Source: Corallococcus macrosporus DSM 14697 (lineage in GTDB: Bacteria; Myxococcota; Myxococcia; Myxococcales; Myxococcaceae). Taken from it: a stretch of DNA of 64,000 bases. How positions within the stretch are numbered: position 1 is the first letter of the stretch; each line of letters opens with the position of its first letter. A model generated the notes under the pieces. That model saw only the letters and a program-made list of their open reading frames with translations. It searched no databases and was not told the DNA's origin. Positions 47,633 through 55,582 of the stretch are shown here, in pieces. Where the stretch lies: contig NZ_CP022203.1 in NCBI RefSeq assembly GCF_002305895.1, positions 2,458,501-2,522,500 on the forward strand. Reading direction: 5' to 3'. Both the position numbers and the translations under genes were made by a program.

Positions 47633-48886
47633 CTACGGCTCGCCAGTCTGGGACAGCCGCTCCTGGACGACAGTGGCGCTTCCCGCGGGGATTTCCGTCC
47701 GCTGGGGGAAGCCGTGGGCGTCGAGCTCCACCTTCACGGACATCGGGCCCAGCTCCATCGTGGCGGCGCGGGCTCCCGCCTCCTCGCGGGGGCGGATGAC
47801 CAGCTTCGTCGGTGCGGACGCGTCGGCGGGAGGCACCCACAGCAGGGCCTCGAGCGCGTCGCCCTGGCCCTTCAGCAGGCCGTCGCGGAGCCGCGCGGCG
47901 AGCCCCACCTCGCCGATGAGTTCGCCCCCGAACTGAGCCTGCACCTCCTTGGCGGCCACCTGACCCGAGACGCCGTAGCTCCCGTTCTGCTCCCGGCGCA
48001 GGCGCACATTCGCGGCGACCGTGGCGTTGACCCGCTTGGAATAGCTCTTGGCGACGAGCACTCCCGAACTGTCCGCCTGCTCCGTGATGTTGGTGTCCTG
48101 GAACTGGAGCTGGGCCGGGGCCCCGGGACGCACCATCGTGGTGCTGACCTCAAGGATGCTCCCGCCCGCCTTGGAGCCGAAGAGCGCCGTGTACTGGAAC
48201 CCGAGGGGGACGTCGCCCAGCCGCAGCACCTGCACGTCGCTGTAGTAGGGCGCCACCGGCTGCTCTGGCGCCGTGGAGGTGAGGCCCGTGGCGACGGACT
48301 CGGTGATGTCGAGGAAGGTCTTCGTGTATCCCAGCTCGTTGTGGAAGCAGGTCTTGGGGAGCACGGGGTCCGCGTGGACCATCACCTTGATGCGACCCAT
48401 CTGCACGGCCGGAGCGGCGCCTCGCGAGTAGTCACCTTCCAGGTACATGGCGGGGCTGCCCGTGAAGGACTTGACGTCCGTGGCGCGCACCCGCTCCACG
48501 GTGACGTCATCGAGGAGTGACTCGAGCAGGCTCCTCACCGCGGCGCCGGCATCGATGGCGCTCGTGTAGAAGAGACAGGTGACCGGCTCGGAGGTCCCAA
48601 TCGGGAGGGTGAGGAGGGTCACCCCATTGGGGCGCTTCATCAGCTCCGGCGTACCCGCGGCCAGCACCTTGCCCCGGAAGAGGACTCCCTCGGTCTCCAC
48701 GGGCTCGTGCGGCAACTGCGCGGTGATTTCCCGGGCGAGCGCTTCACGGACGGTGCGCGGCTCGGCGGGCGCTGACGCCGCGGGAGCGGGCTTGGATTGA
48801 GTGGATTCAGTGTGGTTCGCGGCGGGGCTGGTCGCACAGCCCGTGAGCAGAACGGCGGAAAGCAGGGTCAGTCTGGGGAGCGGCAT
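47633..48886 (-). CDS. Hypothetical lipoprotein within the ssrA-proximal island
   Basis: 417 residues from ATG (MPLPRLTLLSAVLLTGCATS; lipobox LTGC). The mature protein begins with a Thr/Pro/Ala linker, then mixed beta-rich sequence (TVREALAREITAQLPHEPVETEG, GVTLLTLPIGTSEPVTCLFYTS, VQVLRLGDVPLGFQYTALFGS). No enzyme motif recognised. The larger open frame upstream is not credible. The gene is bounded on both sides by recombinase remnants, so it is probably cargo of a decayed element. Codon use resembles the rest of the genome, so any transfer was from a high-GC relative or is old. Confidence 0.8.
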   Translation of the reverse strand: MPLPRLTLLSAVLLTGCATSPAANHTESTQSKPAPAASAPAEPRTVREALAREITAQLPHEPVETEGVLFRGKVLAAGTPELMKRPNGVTLLTLPIGTSEPVTCLFYTSAIDAGAAVRSLLESLLDDVTVERVRATDVKSFTGSPAMYLEGDYSRGAAPAVQMGRIKVMVHADPVLPKTCFHNELGYTKTFLDITESVATGLTSTAPEQPVAPYYSDVQVLRLGDVPLGFQYTALFGSKAGGSILEVSTTMVRPGAPAQLQFQDTNITEQADSSGVLVAKSYSKRVNATVAANVRLRREQNGSYGVSGQVAAKEVQAQFGGELIGEVGLAARLRDGLLKGQGDALEALLWVPPADASAPTKLVIRPREEAGARAATMELGPMSVKVELDAHGFPQRTEIPAGSATVVQERLSQTGEP

Positions 48887-49131
48887 GCGGCACCTGTCGC
48901 GGGGAGGTCGGACGTCCTGACGCTCTATCCGAAACGGGCGCCCGAGTCTGGTTGTGCCCAGGTGAAAACAGGCGCATGGGGTGCCAATGCCCGTGAGGTT
49001 CTTCCGCTCGCGACGCGAAGGAGGCTTCGAATCAGCGCAGGCGCCGGTGCCCCGAGTTGTCGTCGTTCGTGGGGAGGTGCTCGTCCTCCAACTCGGGTCA
49101 GGGGATGCGGAGGGTCGGCTTGAAGCCAGGG

Positions 49132-49230
49132 CACCGGCTGGTCGAGCCGCTGCACCGCGCACTCCCGGGCCTCAGGCGCGAGGTGGGCGTAGCGTATGGT
49201 CGCGTGGCCCATCAGTTCGTGGAGTTCCAA
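49132..49230 (-). pseudogene. Tyrosine recombinase remnant 2
   Basis: About 33 codons reading HELMGHATIRYAHLAPEARE, clearly a copy of the same C-terminal motif as remnant 1 but lacking the IEMTM residues between ATI and RYAHL (a 12-18 base deletion) and everything upstream. The nucleotide sequences of the two remnants align over about 100 bases. It lies 246 bases upstream of the lipoprotein start. The rest of 48887-49282 holds no gene that I can support. Confidence 0.65.
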
Positions 49231-49282
49231 TCACTGTCAGGCCTGGCCCGCACGGGGCCGCTGTCTGGAAGGAAACGAGGGA

Positions 49283-50440
49283 CTATCGGGTCACCGGACG
49301 CAGGCAGTAGAGCGTGGTGCGCTCGCGCGAGCGCGCCATGTGCAGCGGGTCTGACGTGTCCTTTGCTTTCGAATGCCGCGCCGGGGTCGACCGGGCCCAC
49401 TGCACCGCCAGGCCACACCGTTCGAACTCCGCTTCGAGCCATCCGGCGGGGCGCAGGCCGAGCAGTACCGCGAGGTCCGACAGGAGCAGCAGGCCCGCGC
49501 CGCCGGGCGCAAGCGAGGCGGAGAGTCCTTCGAGGAAGCGCCGCAGGAACTGGCTGCCCTCGTCGAACACCGCGCGGTCCACCCGGTTCTTGGGCGGCTC
49601 TGGAATCCAGGGTGGGTTGCACACCACGAGGTCCGCCGTGCCCTTCGGGAACAAGTCGGCCTCCGTCACCTGGAACCGCTCGCCGAGTCCAAGCCGCTCC
49701 GCATTCTCCCGGGAGCAGGCCACGGCGCGGGAGTCACAGTCGGTCGCCTGCACGGACGCCGCGCCCCGCTGGAGGAGGATGAACGAGAGCACGCCGGTTC
49801 CCGTCCCCACGTCGAACACCCGCTTGCCCTTCACCTCGTCGAGGGAGAGCAGCAGCTCCACATAGTCCGTGCGAGTCGGGAGGTAGACGCCGTAGTGCGG
49901 GTGAAGCAGCCCCGTGAGACCCGGGACGGCGAGCCCCTTGCGACGCCACTCCGCCGCCCCCAGCATGCCGAGGAGTTGCTTGAGCGGGACCACGGTGGTG
50001 TCCGTCGCTGGCGCTCCCCATACCTGCAAGCATGCCAGTGAAGTGTCCGGCGCCCGGGCGAGCCCGAGCCGGTAGTCGCGGTCCAGGGACACCACGATGC
50101 GCGACAACGTCTCATGTTCGAGCTGCCGTGCCCGGCGCTCGGCGCGGAAGGCCTCCAGGGGCGAGCGCGCCTTCGCGGGCTGCGGGAGCCGCCGGCTCAT
50201 CGCGCCGAGGAGCTGCTTCGCGTTGTGGAAGTCACCGGAGTACAGCAGGAACTCACCTCGGCGCACCCGCTTGAGCGCCGTATCCGCGCTGAGGCGGTCA
50301 TTCACGGGCGATAGCCGAGCAGGCGAGGGGACCGCGCTCTCGGAGTGCCAGGTGAAGGAGGCGTCCGGCGGCGGCTCGGACGAAGAGACGGAGGGGGGCG
50401 CCCCCTCTGGTGAAGCGTCGGTACGTGGAGCGCGGGACAT
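49283..50440 (-). CDS. PrmC/HemK-like class I methyltransferase
   Basis: 385 residues from ATG (MSRAPRTDASPEG); an upstream ATG would add 31. The N-terminal 150 residues are helical (Arg-rich) with an Ala/Pro/Ser head. The Rossmann-fold domain has DVGTGTGVLSFILLQRGAASVQATDCDSRA for S-adenosylmethionine binding and the NPPW catalytic tetrapeptide (LVVCNPPWIPEP), the N-P-P-[YFW] motif of enzymes methylating Gln/amide or base nitrogen. HemK has the same motif order but a shorter N-terminus, so this is a related but separate enzyme with unknown target. Confidence 0.8.
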   Translation of the reverse strand: MSRAPRTDASPEGAPPSVSSSEPPPDASFTWHSESAVPSPARLSPVNDRLSADTALKRVRRGEFLLYSGDFHNAKQLLGAMSRRLPQPAKARSPLEAFRAERRARQLEHETLSRIVVSLDRDYRLGLARAPDTSLACLQVWGAPATDTTVVPLKQLLGMLGAAEWRRKGLAVPGLTGLLHPHYGVYLPTRTDYVELLLSLDEVKGKRVFDVGTGTGVLSFILLQRGAASVQATDCDSRAVACSRENAERLGLGERFQVTEADLFPKGTADLVVCNPPWIPEPPKNRVDRAVFDEGSQFLRRFLEGLSASLAPGGAGLLLLSDLAVLLGLRPAGWLEAEFERCGLAVQWARSTPARHSKAKDTSDPLHMARSRERTTLYCLRPVTR

Positions 50441-50617
50441 GGCCCTGGGGTAGCACGTCCACGAGCTCCCGTCGCGCGGGGAAACTCCAGCCGCGGGCCC
50501 TGCTCCCCGCGGCTCCCAGTTTTGCCGATCCACCGCCCTGGAGTCGCCAGGCGGATGGCCAGCGCGCGACAGTCCGCGCGCAGGTTCGACGAGCGGTGCT
50601 CGGAATCAGCTCCGTGT

Positions 50618-51379
50618 CTACTCGACGACGAACGTGGTGGAGTCCACTCCGGCGTTGCCGGTGACGGGGTCGAACGCGGTCACCGTGACTTCGTATGCGC
50701 CCCGCTGTTGTACGGAGAGCGCTCCCTCGAAGGTGCTGGTCTTCCCGGCGTACTTCAGGGGGAATTGGGTGAGCGGCTTCCCGTTGTGCTTCACCGTGGC
50801 CTGCAGCGTGTACCGGTTGGAGTCCCAGAGCCCCTTGGGCTCGGTCGGGCAGCCACACATGAGTATGAGATTGGCGCGAAGGGGAATGGTGAGCTTCCTG
50901 TCGCCCGCGAGCTTGAAGAACTCGTGAGCTGATGGCGCCAGCACGTCCACCACGAAGCCGGGCAGCTCCAGAATGAGGCCATCGCCCTCGAGGTGCTTGC
51001 CGGGCAGCAGCCAGAGTTGGGTCGTGCTGGTCGCGAGCGCCTGTCGCTGCGCAAGGGGCCCAGACACCTCCACCGTCACCAGTTGCGGCTCGGTGATGTC
51101 CAGGGTGGCCGTGAACTTCGCGGAGGACTCATCCGCGAGCGATGCCCCTCTCGCCTGTGGCTGCTTCATCAAGGTCTGCGTGTTACCTGTCGAGCCGGAG
51201 GTGATGCCGCTGGCGAGCACCTGCCCGGACTGCGCATCCCGGAGCACCACCCGCACGCCCCCCATGGACGTCCCGACGAACTTGCCGTCCCGGGCGCGAG
51301 CCCTCACGACCAGCCGTGTCTCGGCGGCAAGGGCTGCCGTGGAGAACAACAGCAGGGTCCAGAGAATGAGGCTTCGCAT
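50618..51379 (-). CDS. Hypothetical exported protein
   Basis: 253 residues from ATG (MRSLILWTLLLFSTAALAAE, a signal peptide with cleavage near ALA). The mature protein looks beta-rich: VVRARARDGKFVGTSMGGVRVVL, then a long beta stretch (TATLDITEPQLVTVEVSG) and a final Ig-like or fibronectin-like region (GAYEVTVTAFDPVTGNAG). Two Cys lie in ILMCGCPTEP. No catalytic motif. Possibly a secreted adhesin-like or polymer-binding protein, but no family recognised. It converges on nothing close and is divergent from nothing; the next gene is on the same strand. Confidence 0.75.
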   Translation of the reverse strand: MRSLILWTLLLFSTAALAAETRLVVRARARDGKFVGTSMGGVRVVLRDAQSGQVLASGITSGSTGNTQTLMKQPQARGASLADESSAKFTATLDITEPQLVTVEVSGPLAQRQALATSTTQLWLLPGKHLEGDGLILELPGFVVDVLAPSAHEFFKLAGDRKLTIPLRANLILMCGCPTEPKGLWDSNRYTLQATVKHNGKPLTQFPLKYAGKTSTFEGALSVQQRGAYEVTVTAFDPVTGNAGVDSTTFVVE

Positions 51380-51594
51380 GGCTCGCTCCGTGCCAGAAGG
51401 TCTGAATCGGCGCCACATAACACAGCGTGCGCACGCCCGGGGCGCGCTCTGTCGAAGAAGCACCTCGAGATGCGAACGATGCCTATGCTTCTCAACACCC
51501 CGCACCCCGCCAGTCGCGACGAACCGCCCTGTCCATGCGGGCCCGTTGGACTCCGTACCCGCTACCCGGGGGCAGGCCACCTCCGTGAAAGCCC

Positions 51595-52626
51595 TCATGG
51601 CGCCGGTGAAACGCGCGCTCTCATCGGTGTACGTCGGGAGCGGGCGCCGCGGTTCCTCCCTCGTGGCGTCTCTCCAGCGTAGCGCCGGAACACGCGGCGG
51701 AATGCCGCGGGGTCGGCATACCCCACCCGGGCAGCGACTTCTTCGACCGACGCCCGAGTCGTCTCCAGCAGGTGGGAGGCGTGAGCCACGCGCACCCGCT
51801 GCACGAACTCGAGCGGCGTCATGCCAAGCCCGGCCTGCACGCGCCGCGCGAGTGTCCGCGGAGAGGTTGCCGCGGCGCGGGCGAGTTCATCGAGCGTCAC
51901 TTGCCGGCCCAGGTTCGCGGCAACGAATCGTTCCACGGCACGAAGGGCCGGGTCCGAGACGCGCAGATGCTCCATCACCATGTACCTGGCCTGCGAGACA
52001 CGCTCGTCGAGCACGAGGTAGCGGGCCACCAGGTGTGAGAGCGATGGGCTCGCGACCCTCGCGACGATGGCCAACATCAGGTCCGCGTGCGCGAAGGCCG
52101 AGCCCGCCGTGAGGACGCCGTCGCACTCGACCACCATCCGGTCCGGGTGGAGGGCGACCTCGGGGAAGCGGCGCACGAAGGAGGGAACGAGCCACCACGT
52201 CGTCGTCGCGCTCCGCCCCGCGAGGAGCCCAGAAGCCGCCAGAACGAAGGTCGCGGAGCACGAGGCCGCGACCATGGCGCCTTTCTCCGCCGCGCGCGCG
52301 AGCAACGTCATGCCACGCGCCGCATCGGCCCGCGAGAGCAGCTGCTCGATGGCGCGCTCACTCGTCGCGGAGAGCCCAGGGACCAGCAACACATCTCCCG
52401 ACTTCACGCCTCGGAGGCTCAGCGCACCGTCCACGGCGATGGAGCGTCCCGTGCCCGAGCGGACCGGCTGACCGTCGAGCGACACCACCCGCTGACGCAA
52501 GACCTGGGCGCCCCGGGGAACCGAGGCGAGCCCTGCCGCGACAAGTCGAGCCGCCGTGTCGACCACGTCAAGCCCCACGCCCAGCGGGCCTTCTGCCACG
52601 CCATCCAGCACGACATGTGTAATCAC
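51595..52626 (-). CDS. GlxA-type AraC-family transcriptional regulator
   Basis: 343 residues from GTG (VITHVVLDGVAEGP). N-terminal DJ-1/PfpI-like domain (about 1-180) with the elbow segment SCSATFVLAASGLLAGRSATTTWW. C-terminal AraC helix-turn-helix pair (about 225-325): VTLDELARAAATSPRTLARRVQAGLGMTPLEF and SVEEVAARVGYADPAAFRRVFRRYAG. GlxA-like regulators respond to small metabolites. The gene is divergent from the hydrolase gene with 75 bases between starts, which suggests it controls that gene and itself. Confidence 0.92.
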   Translation of the reverse strand: MITHVVLDGVAEGPLGVGLDVVDTAARLVAAGLASVPRGAQVLRQRVVSLDGQPVRSGTGRSIAVDGALSLRGVKSGDVLLVPGLSATSERAIEQLLSRADAARGMTLLARAAEKGAMVAASCSATFVLAASGLLAGRSATTTWWLVPSFVRRFPEVALHPDRMVVECDGVLTAGSAFAHADLMLAIVARVASPSLSHLVARYLVLDERVSQARYMVMEHLRVSDPALRAVERFVAANLGRQVTLDELARAAATSPRTLARRVQAGLGMTPLEFVQRVRVAHASHLLETTRASVEEVAARVGYADPAAFRRVFRRYAGETPRGRNRGARSRRTPMRARVSPAP

Positions 52627-52701
52627 CGTGGCAAGAATAGACCGTTCATTGTCAGGCTCGCCACTGGTCGCGGAGGACGGAACTCCCGCATCGTCCAGGC
52701 C

Positions 52702-53547
52702 ATGCACCCCTCCACGCCTGACTCCACCGCCGACGATTCGCTCGAGGACTTCGCCCGGCGACCCCTCACCCTCAACGCCGCCATGCGAACCGTCTACGTC
52801 ACCGGCCGCGGCCCCGCCGTCATCGTCATGGCCGAGATGCCGGGCATCAGTCCGCACGTCGCCCGCTTCGCGCGTTGGGTGCGCGACGCGGGCTTCACTG
52901 TCTACATGCCTTCGCTCTTCGGCAGGGACGGTGCCTACCCTCGCGCGGAGGAGGGGCGCGCCATCCTGCAGCGCGCCTGCGTAAGCGCGGAGTTCCGGGC
53001 GTTCGCGGCGAATGCATCGAGCCCCGTGACGCAGTGGCTGCGTGCCCTGGCGCGGCTCGCACATGAGGAGTGTGGCGGTCCGGGGGTCGGCGCGATTGGG
53101 ATGTGCTTCACGGGGAACTTCGCGCTCTCCATGATGCTCGAACGCGCGATGCTCGCTCCCGTCGTGTGTCAGCCGTCGTTGCCCCTGGGCGACGACGGCG
53201 GGATTCAGATGGCGCCTGGCGAGCTCGCCGCCGTGAAGGAGCGCCTCGAACGTGAGGACCTGACGGTGCTCGCCTATCGGTTCGAGGGAGACCGGTTCTG
53301 CACGGCGCAGCGGTTCCAGGCGTATACGGCCGCGCTTGGCGCCCGCTTCGTTCCCAGGGTGCTGCCTGCGTCCGCCGCGAACCCGGCGCCTCCTCCCTTC
53401 TTCGCGGAGGTCGTCGGGTGCGCCCACAGCGTCGTGACGGCCCATCTCATCGACGCGGAGGGTGAGTCGACACGCGCGGCGCGAGACGAAATCCTCGCCT
53501 TCTTCGCGCAGCGGCTGGGACGCACGGGAGCGCAAGGCCCGGCATGA
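52702..53547 (+). CDS. Dienelactone hydrolase-family alpha/beta hydrolase
   Basis: 281 residues from ATG (MHPSTPDSTADD). VIVMAEMPGISPHVARFARWVRDAGFTVYMPSLFG matches the DLH fold. The nucleophile is Cys in GAIGMCFTGNF (about residue 135), the Asp lies in the YRFEGDRFC segment and the His in GCAHSVVT. It may open a lactone ring of a dienelactone or act as a general ester/thioester hydrolase. Regulated, by position, by the divergent GlxA-like gene. Confidence 0.9.
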   Translation: MHPSTPDSTADDSLEDFARRPLTLNAAMRTVYVTGRGPAVIVMAEMPGISPHVARFARWVRDAGFTVYMPSLFGRDGAYPRAEEGRAILQRACVSAEFRAFAANASSPVTQWLRALARLAHEECGGPGVGAIGMCFTGNFALSMMLERAMLAPVVCQPSLPLGDDGGIQMAPGELAAVKERLEREDLTVLAYRFEGDRFCTAQRFQAYTAALGARFVPRVLPASAANPAPPPFFAEVVGCAHSVVTAHLIDAEGESTRAARDEILAFFAQRLGRTGAQGPA

Positions 53548-53628
53548 TGGCGGGCGGCTTCCCCGCCTTCGACGGCACGCGGCGCCGTGACAGGCCGTTC
53601 GCCCGCGCGTGGTGGTCCGTCGTCGGCG

Positions 53629-54495
53629 TCAGTCGGCGAACTTCATGGGCTGGATGGCGTCGACGCACTTCTTGAAGGCTTCGCCACACGCCGTCGTCTT
53701 CGCCTTGTCCTTGTCATCCCCGACGAGCGCCATGCACGCCGACTTCTGCGTGTCACAGAGCTTCATCTGCGTGGTGGCGAGCTCGCTGATTCGCTGGGCG
53801 AGCGCGGCACGGTCGGCCGCCGGGTTGGTGGGAGCCGGCTTCGTGATGGCTTCGACCATCGCGAGCGCACGCTCTTGAAGCCTGGCATACGCCTCGTCGT
53901 CGAACTTGTTCGCCCGGGCCTCACAGAGGCGGTACAGGTACTCGCGCGCGACGAGCACCGCCTGGGAGCGGCCCCCGAGCTCCGCCGCGGTCACCGCGAG
54001 CTTGTACGCAGCCTGCAGGTTGAGCGAGCTGCTGGTCGTCGTGGCGCTGCTGAGGTCCGAAGAGAGGGTGCGATTGTACGTGCTCTTGGTTGACTGCTCA
54101 TAGCTGCGAATCGCCTCGCGCAGGTCCTTGCGCAGCGCCTCGTTCTCCTCCGCGAGCGCCGCGTTGGTCGCCGCTGAGGCTGACTGCGCCAGCGCCGCCG
54201 CCGCGCTCATCGAGCCTGACGCGGCGGCCTCGGAGCTCAGCGAGACATCCGGCATGGGCTCGGCGCAATAGATGGCATCGACGCCCTTCTCCCGAAGGAA
54301 CGCGAGCCGAAGGTCAGCCGGCGTAGAGAACGCGATGGCCTCGTTCTTGTCATCATTCTGCGCGTGGGAGCTGTACCCGATTCTACGCTGTGGATTGACG
54401 GTGGATGAGAGGACGCTACAGCCCGCGAGCATGGGCATCGCCACAACGACAAACAGGAGTTTTACATGAGAATGACGACGGTGGCGGCGAATCAT
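53629..54495 (-). CDS. Hypothetical lipoprotein
   Basis: 288 residues. Signal peptide with lipobox LAGC (LLFVVVAMPMLAGC). The mature protein is helical with long Ala/Glu/Lys runs and a coiled-coil tendency around residues 100-145 (ALAEENEALRKDLREAIRSYEQ). Its last 50 residues hold two Cys pairs with similar spacing: CDTQKSAC and CGEAFKKC. This suggests disulfides in the periplasm. No family recognised. Confidence 0.75.
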   Translation of the reverse strand: MIRRHRRHSHVKLLFVVVAMPMLAGCSVLSSTVNPQRRIGYSSHAQNDDKNEAIAFSTPADLRLAFLREKGVDAIYCAEPMPDVSLSSEAAASGSMSAAAALAQSASAATNAALAEENEALRKDLREAIRSYEQSTKSTYNRTLSSDLSSATTTSSSLNLQAAYKLAVTAAELGGRSQAVLVAREYLYRLCEARANKFDDEAYARLQERALAMVEAITKPAPTNPAADRAALAQRISELATTQMKLCDTQKSACMALVGDDKDKAKTTACGEAFKKCVDAIQPMKFAD

Positions 54496-54677
54496 GGCCC
54501 TTCCTCATACCCCGCGAGAGTGGCCTGAAACACTTGCACCCTTCGCGATGAAATAGAAGGCCCTCATCCCAACGGGTCCATTCTGGTGTCAATTCGGACT
54601 GCGCTCTGTCCACACCGACCTCTGCAATCACGGGTGCCCCATGGACTGCCGCCCCGTCATGTCGAAAGATGACCTGC

Positions 54678-55205
54678 ATGATGAAACGTAGAGTCCTTCT
54701 CCTCCTCCTGTCCGCGCAGCTCCCTGGCTGTGCCCTCATCTGCCCTCCGCCCGAACCGCCAGAGCCGGCTCCCGCGCGCGTCAGCGCAGAGGAGGTCCTC
54801 TCGTGCTTCATGCAGGAGGCATCAGCGGACGGAGGGACCGGCGGGCCAGGCTGGAGCCAGTCGATGGTCTCGGAGTCCTGCAAGGCCAGGTTTCGTGAGG
54901 TCGAGCTCGTTGGGACCTGCACCAGACACGAGGGGGCCGCCGCGTATGTCCAGGCCCGGGGGAGCGCGCCCACGCCCGTGAGCCTGCGATGCATCGAAGA
55001 TCAGCTCCCCCGTGGCTGCGAGGTCGGGAAGACCTACGCCGTCAGCGGAGCGGTCAGCGCGGTGGTTGATCGGCGCCGGCTCTCGAGCATGGACTGCATG
55101 GCCTTTGGACGTGACGTCCAGTCGATCGCGGGCTGCAGGGAGGCCCAGGCCGAGCCGCTTCGCATCGTCCTGGCCAAGGGGTGCGTCGTGCGCGCCCAGT
55201 ACTGA
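54678..55205 (+). CDS. Hypothetical lipoprotein
   Basis: 175 residues from ATG (MMKRRVLLLLLSAQLPGC, lipobox LPGC); ATGs at 54669 and 54681 are equally open, and the ribosome-binding site is weak. The mature protein has a Pro-rich spacer, then six or more Cys scattered in a beta-like sequence (SKARFREVELVGTC and later CIEDQLPRGCEVGKTYAV), which suggests a disulfide-rich secreted domain. Family not recognised. The opposite-strand open frame over its 5' half looks like a shadow. Confidence 0.65.
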   Translation: MMKRRVLLLLLSAQLPGCALICPPPEPPEPAPARVSAEEVLSCFMQEASADGGTGGPGWSQSMVSESCKARFREVELVGTCTRHEGAAAYVQARGSAPTPVSLRCIEDQLPRGCEVGKTYAVSGAVSAVVDRRRLSSMDCMAFGRDVQSIAGCREAQAEPLRIVLAKGCVVRAQY

Positions 55206-55582
55206 CGGAATGCAGGCGTTCTCTCACGTCACCCGGGATTTTCTTTTGTTCGTCTCAAGGGGCTCGCGCAGCGCTCCATGGAGGTCAAGCACCGGCAAGC
55301 AGTGACACTCGAGAACCCTGCTGCTCTCTTTCGAGGAGAGCCACAGCGTCATCCCCGAGCTCGTCCCCGACTTGAGGCGCCCGGGTCCTGTCTTCTCTGT
55401 TTTCCGGGTGTATGGCTTTGAGCTCCCTGTTGATTCCCATGGGGTGGGCCGTACCCAGTTGCAATGTTTGTGGAATATTGTAGGTCTCCCTGGCCTCCCT
55501 CTTGGAAGGCGCTGGCTTCCTTTGCCGCCCGACCCGGTCCGGGAGGGCAGCGCTCGCGCAGCGCGATGGCAAGAGGGGATTC
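55206..55582. other. Intergenic region upstream of the RCC1 gene, no gene seen
   Basis: 377 bases with no supportable gene. A stretch near 55465-55490 is AT-rich for this genome (TGTTTGTGGAATATTG) and may hold the promoter of the RCC1 gene, though no clean -35/-10 pair is visible. A sigma-54-like sequence at 55489-55505 lacks the essential C at -12. Confidence 0.5.

Noticed and set aside
55489-55505. Sigma-54 promoter-like sequence before the RCC1 gene (CTGGCCTCCCTCTTGGA)
   Set aside because: The -24 element fits, but the essential GC at -12 is GG and the centre is off consensus.
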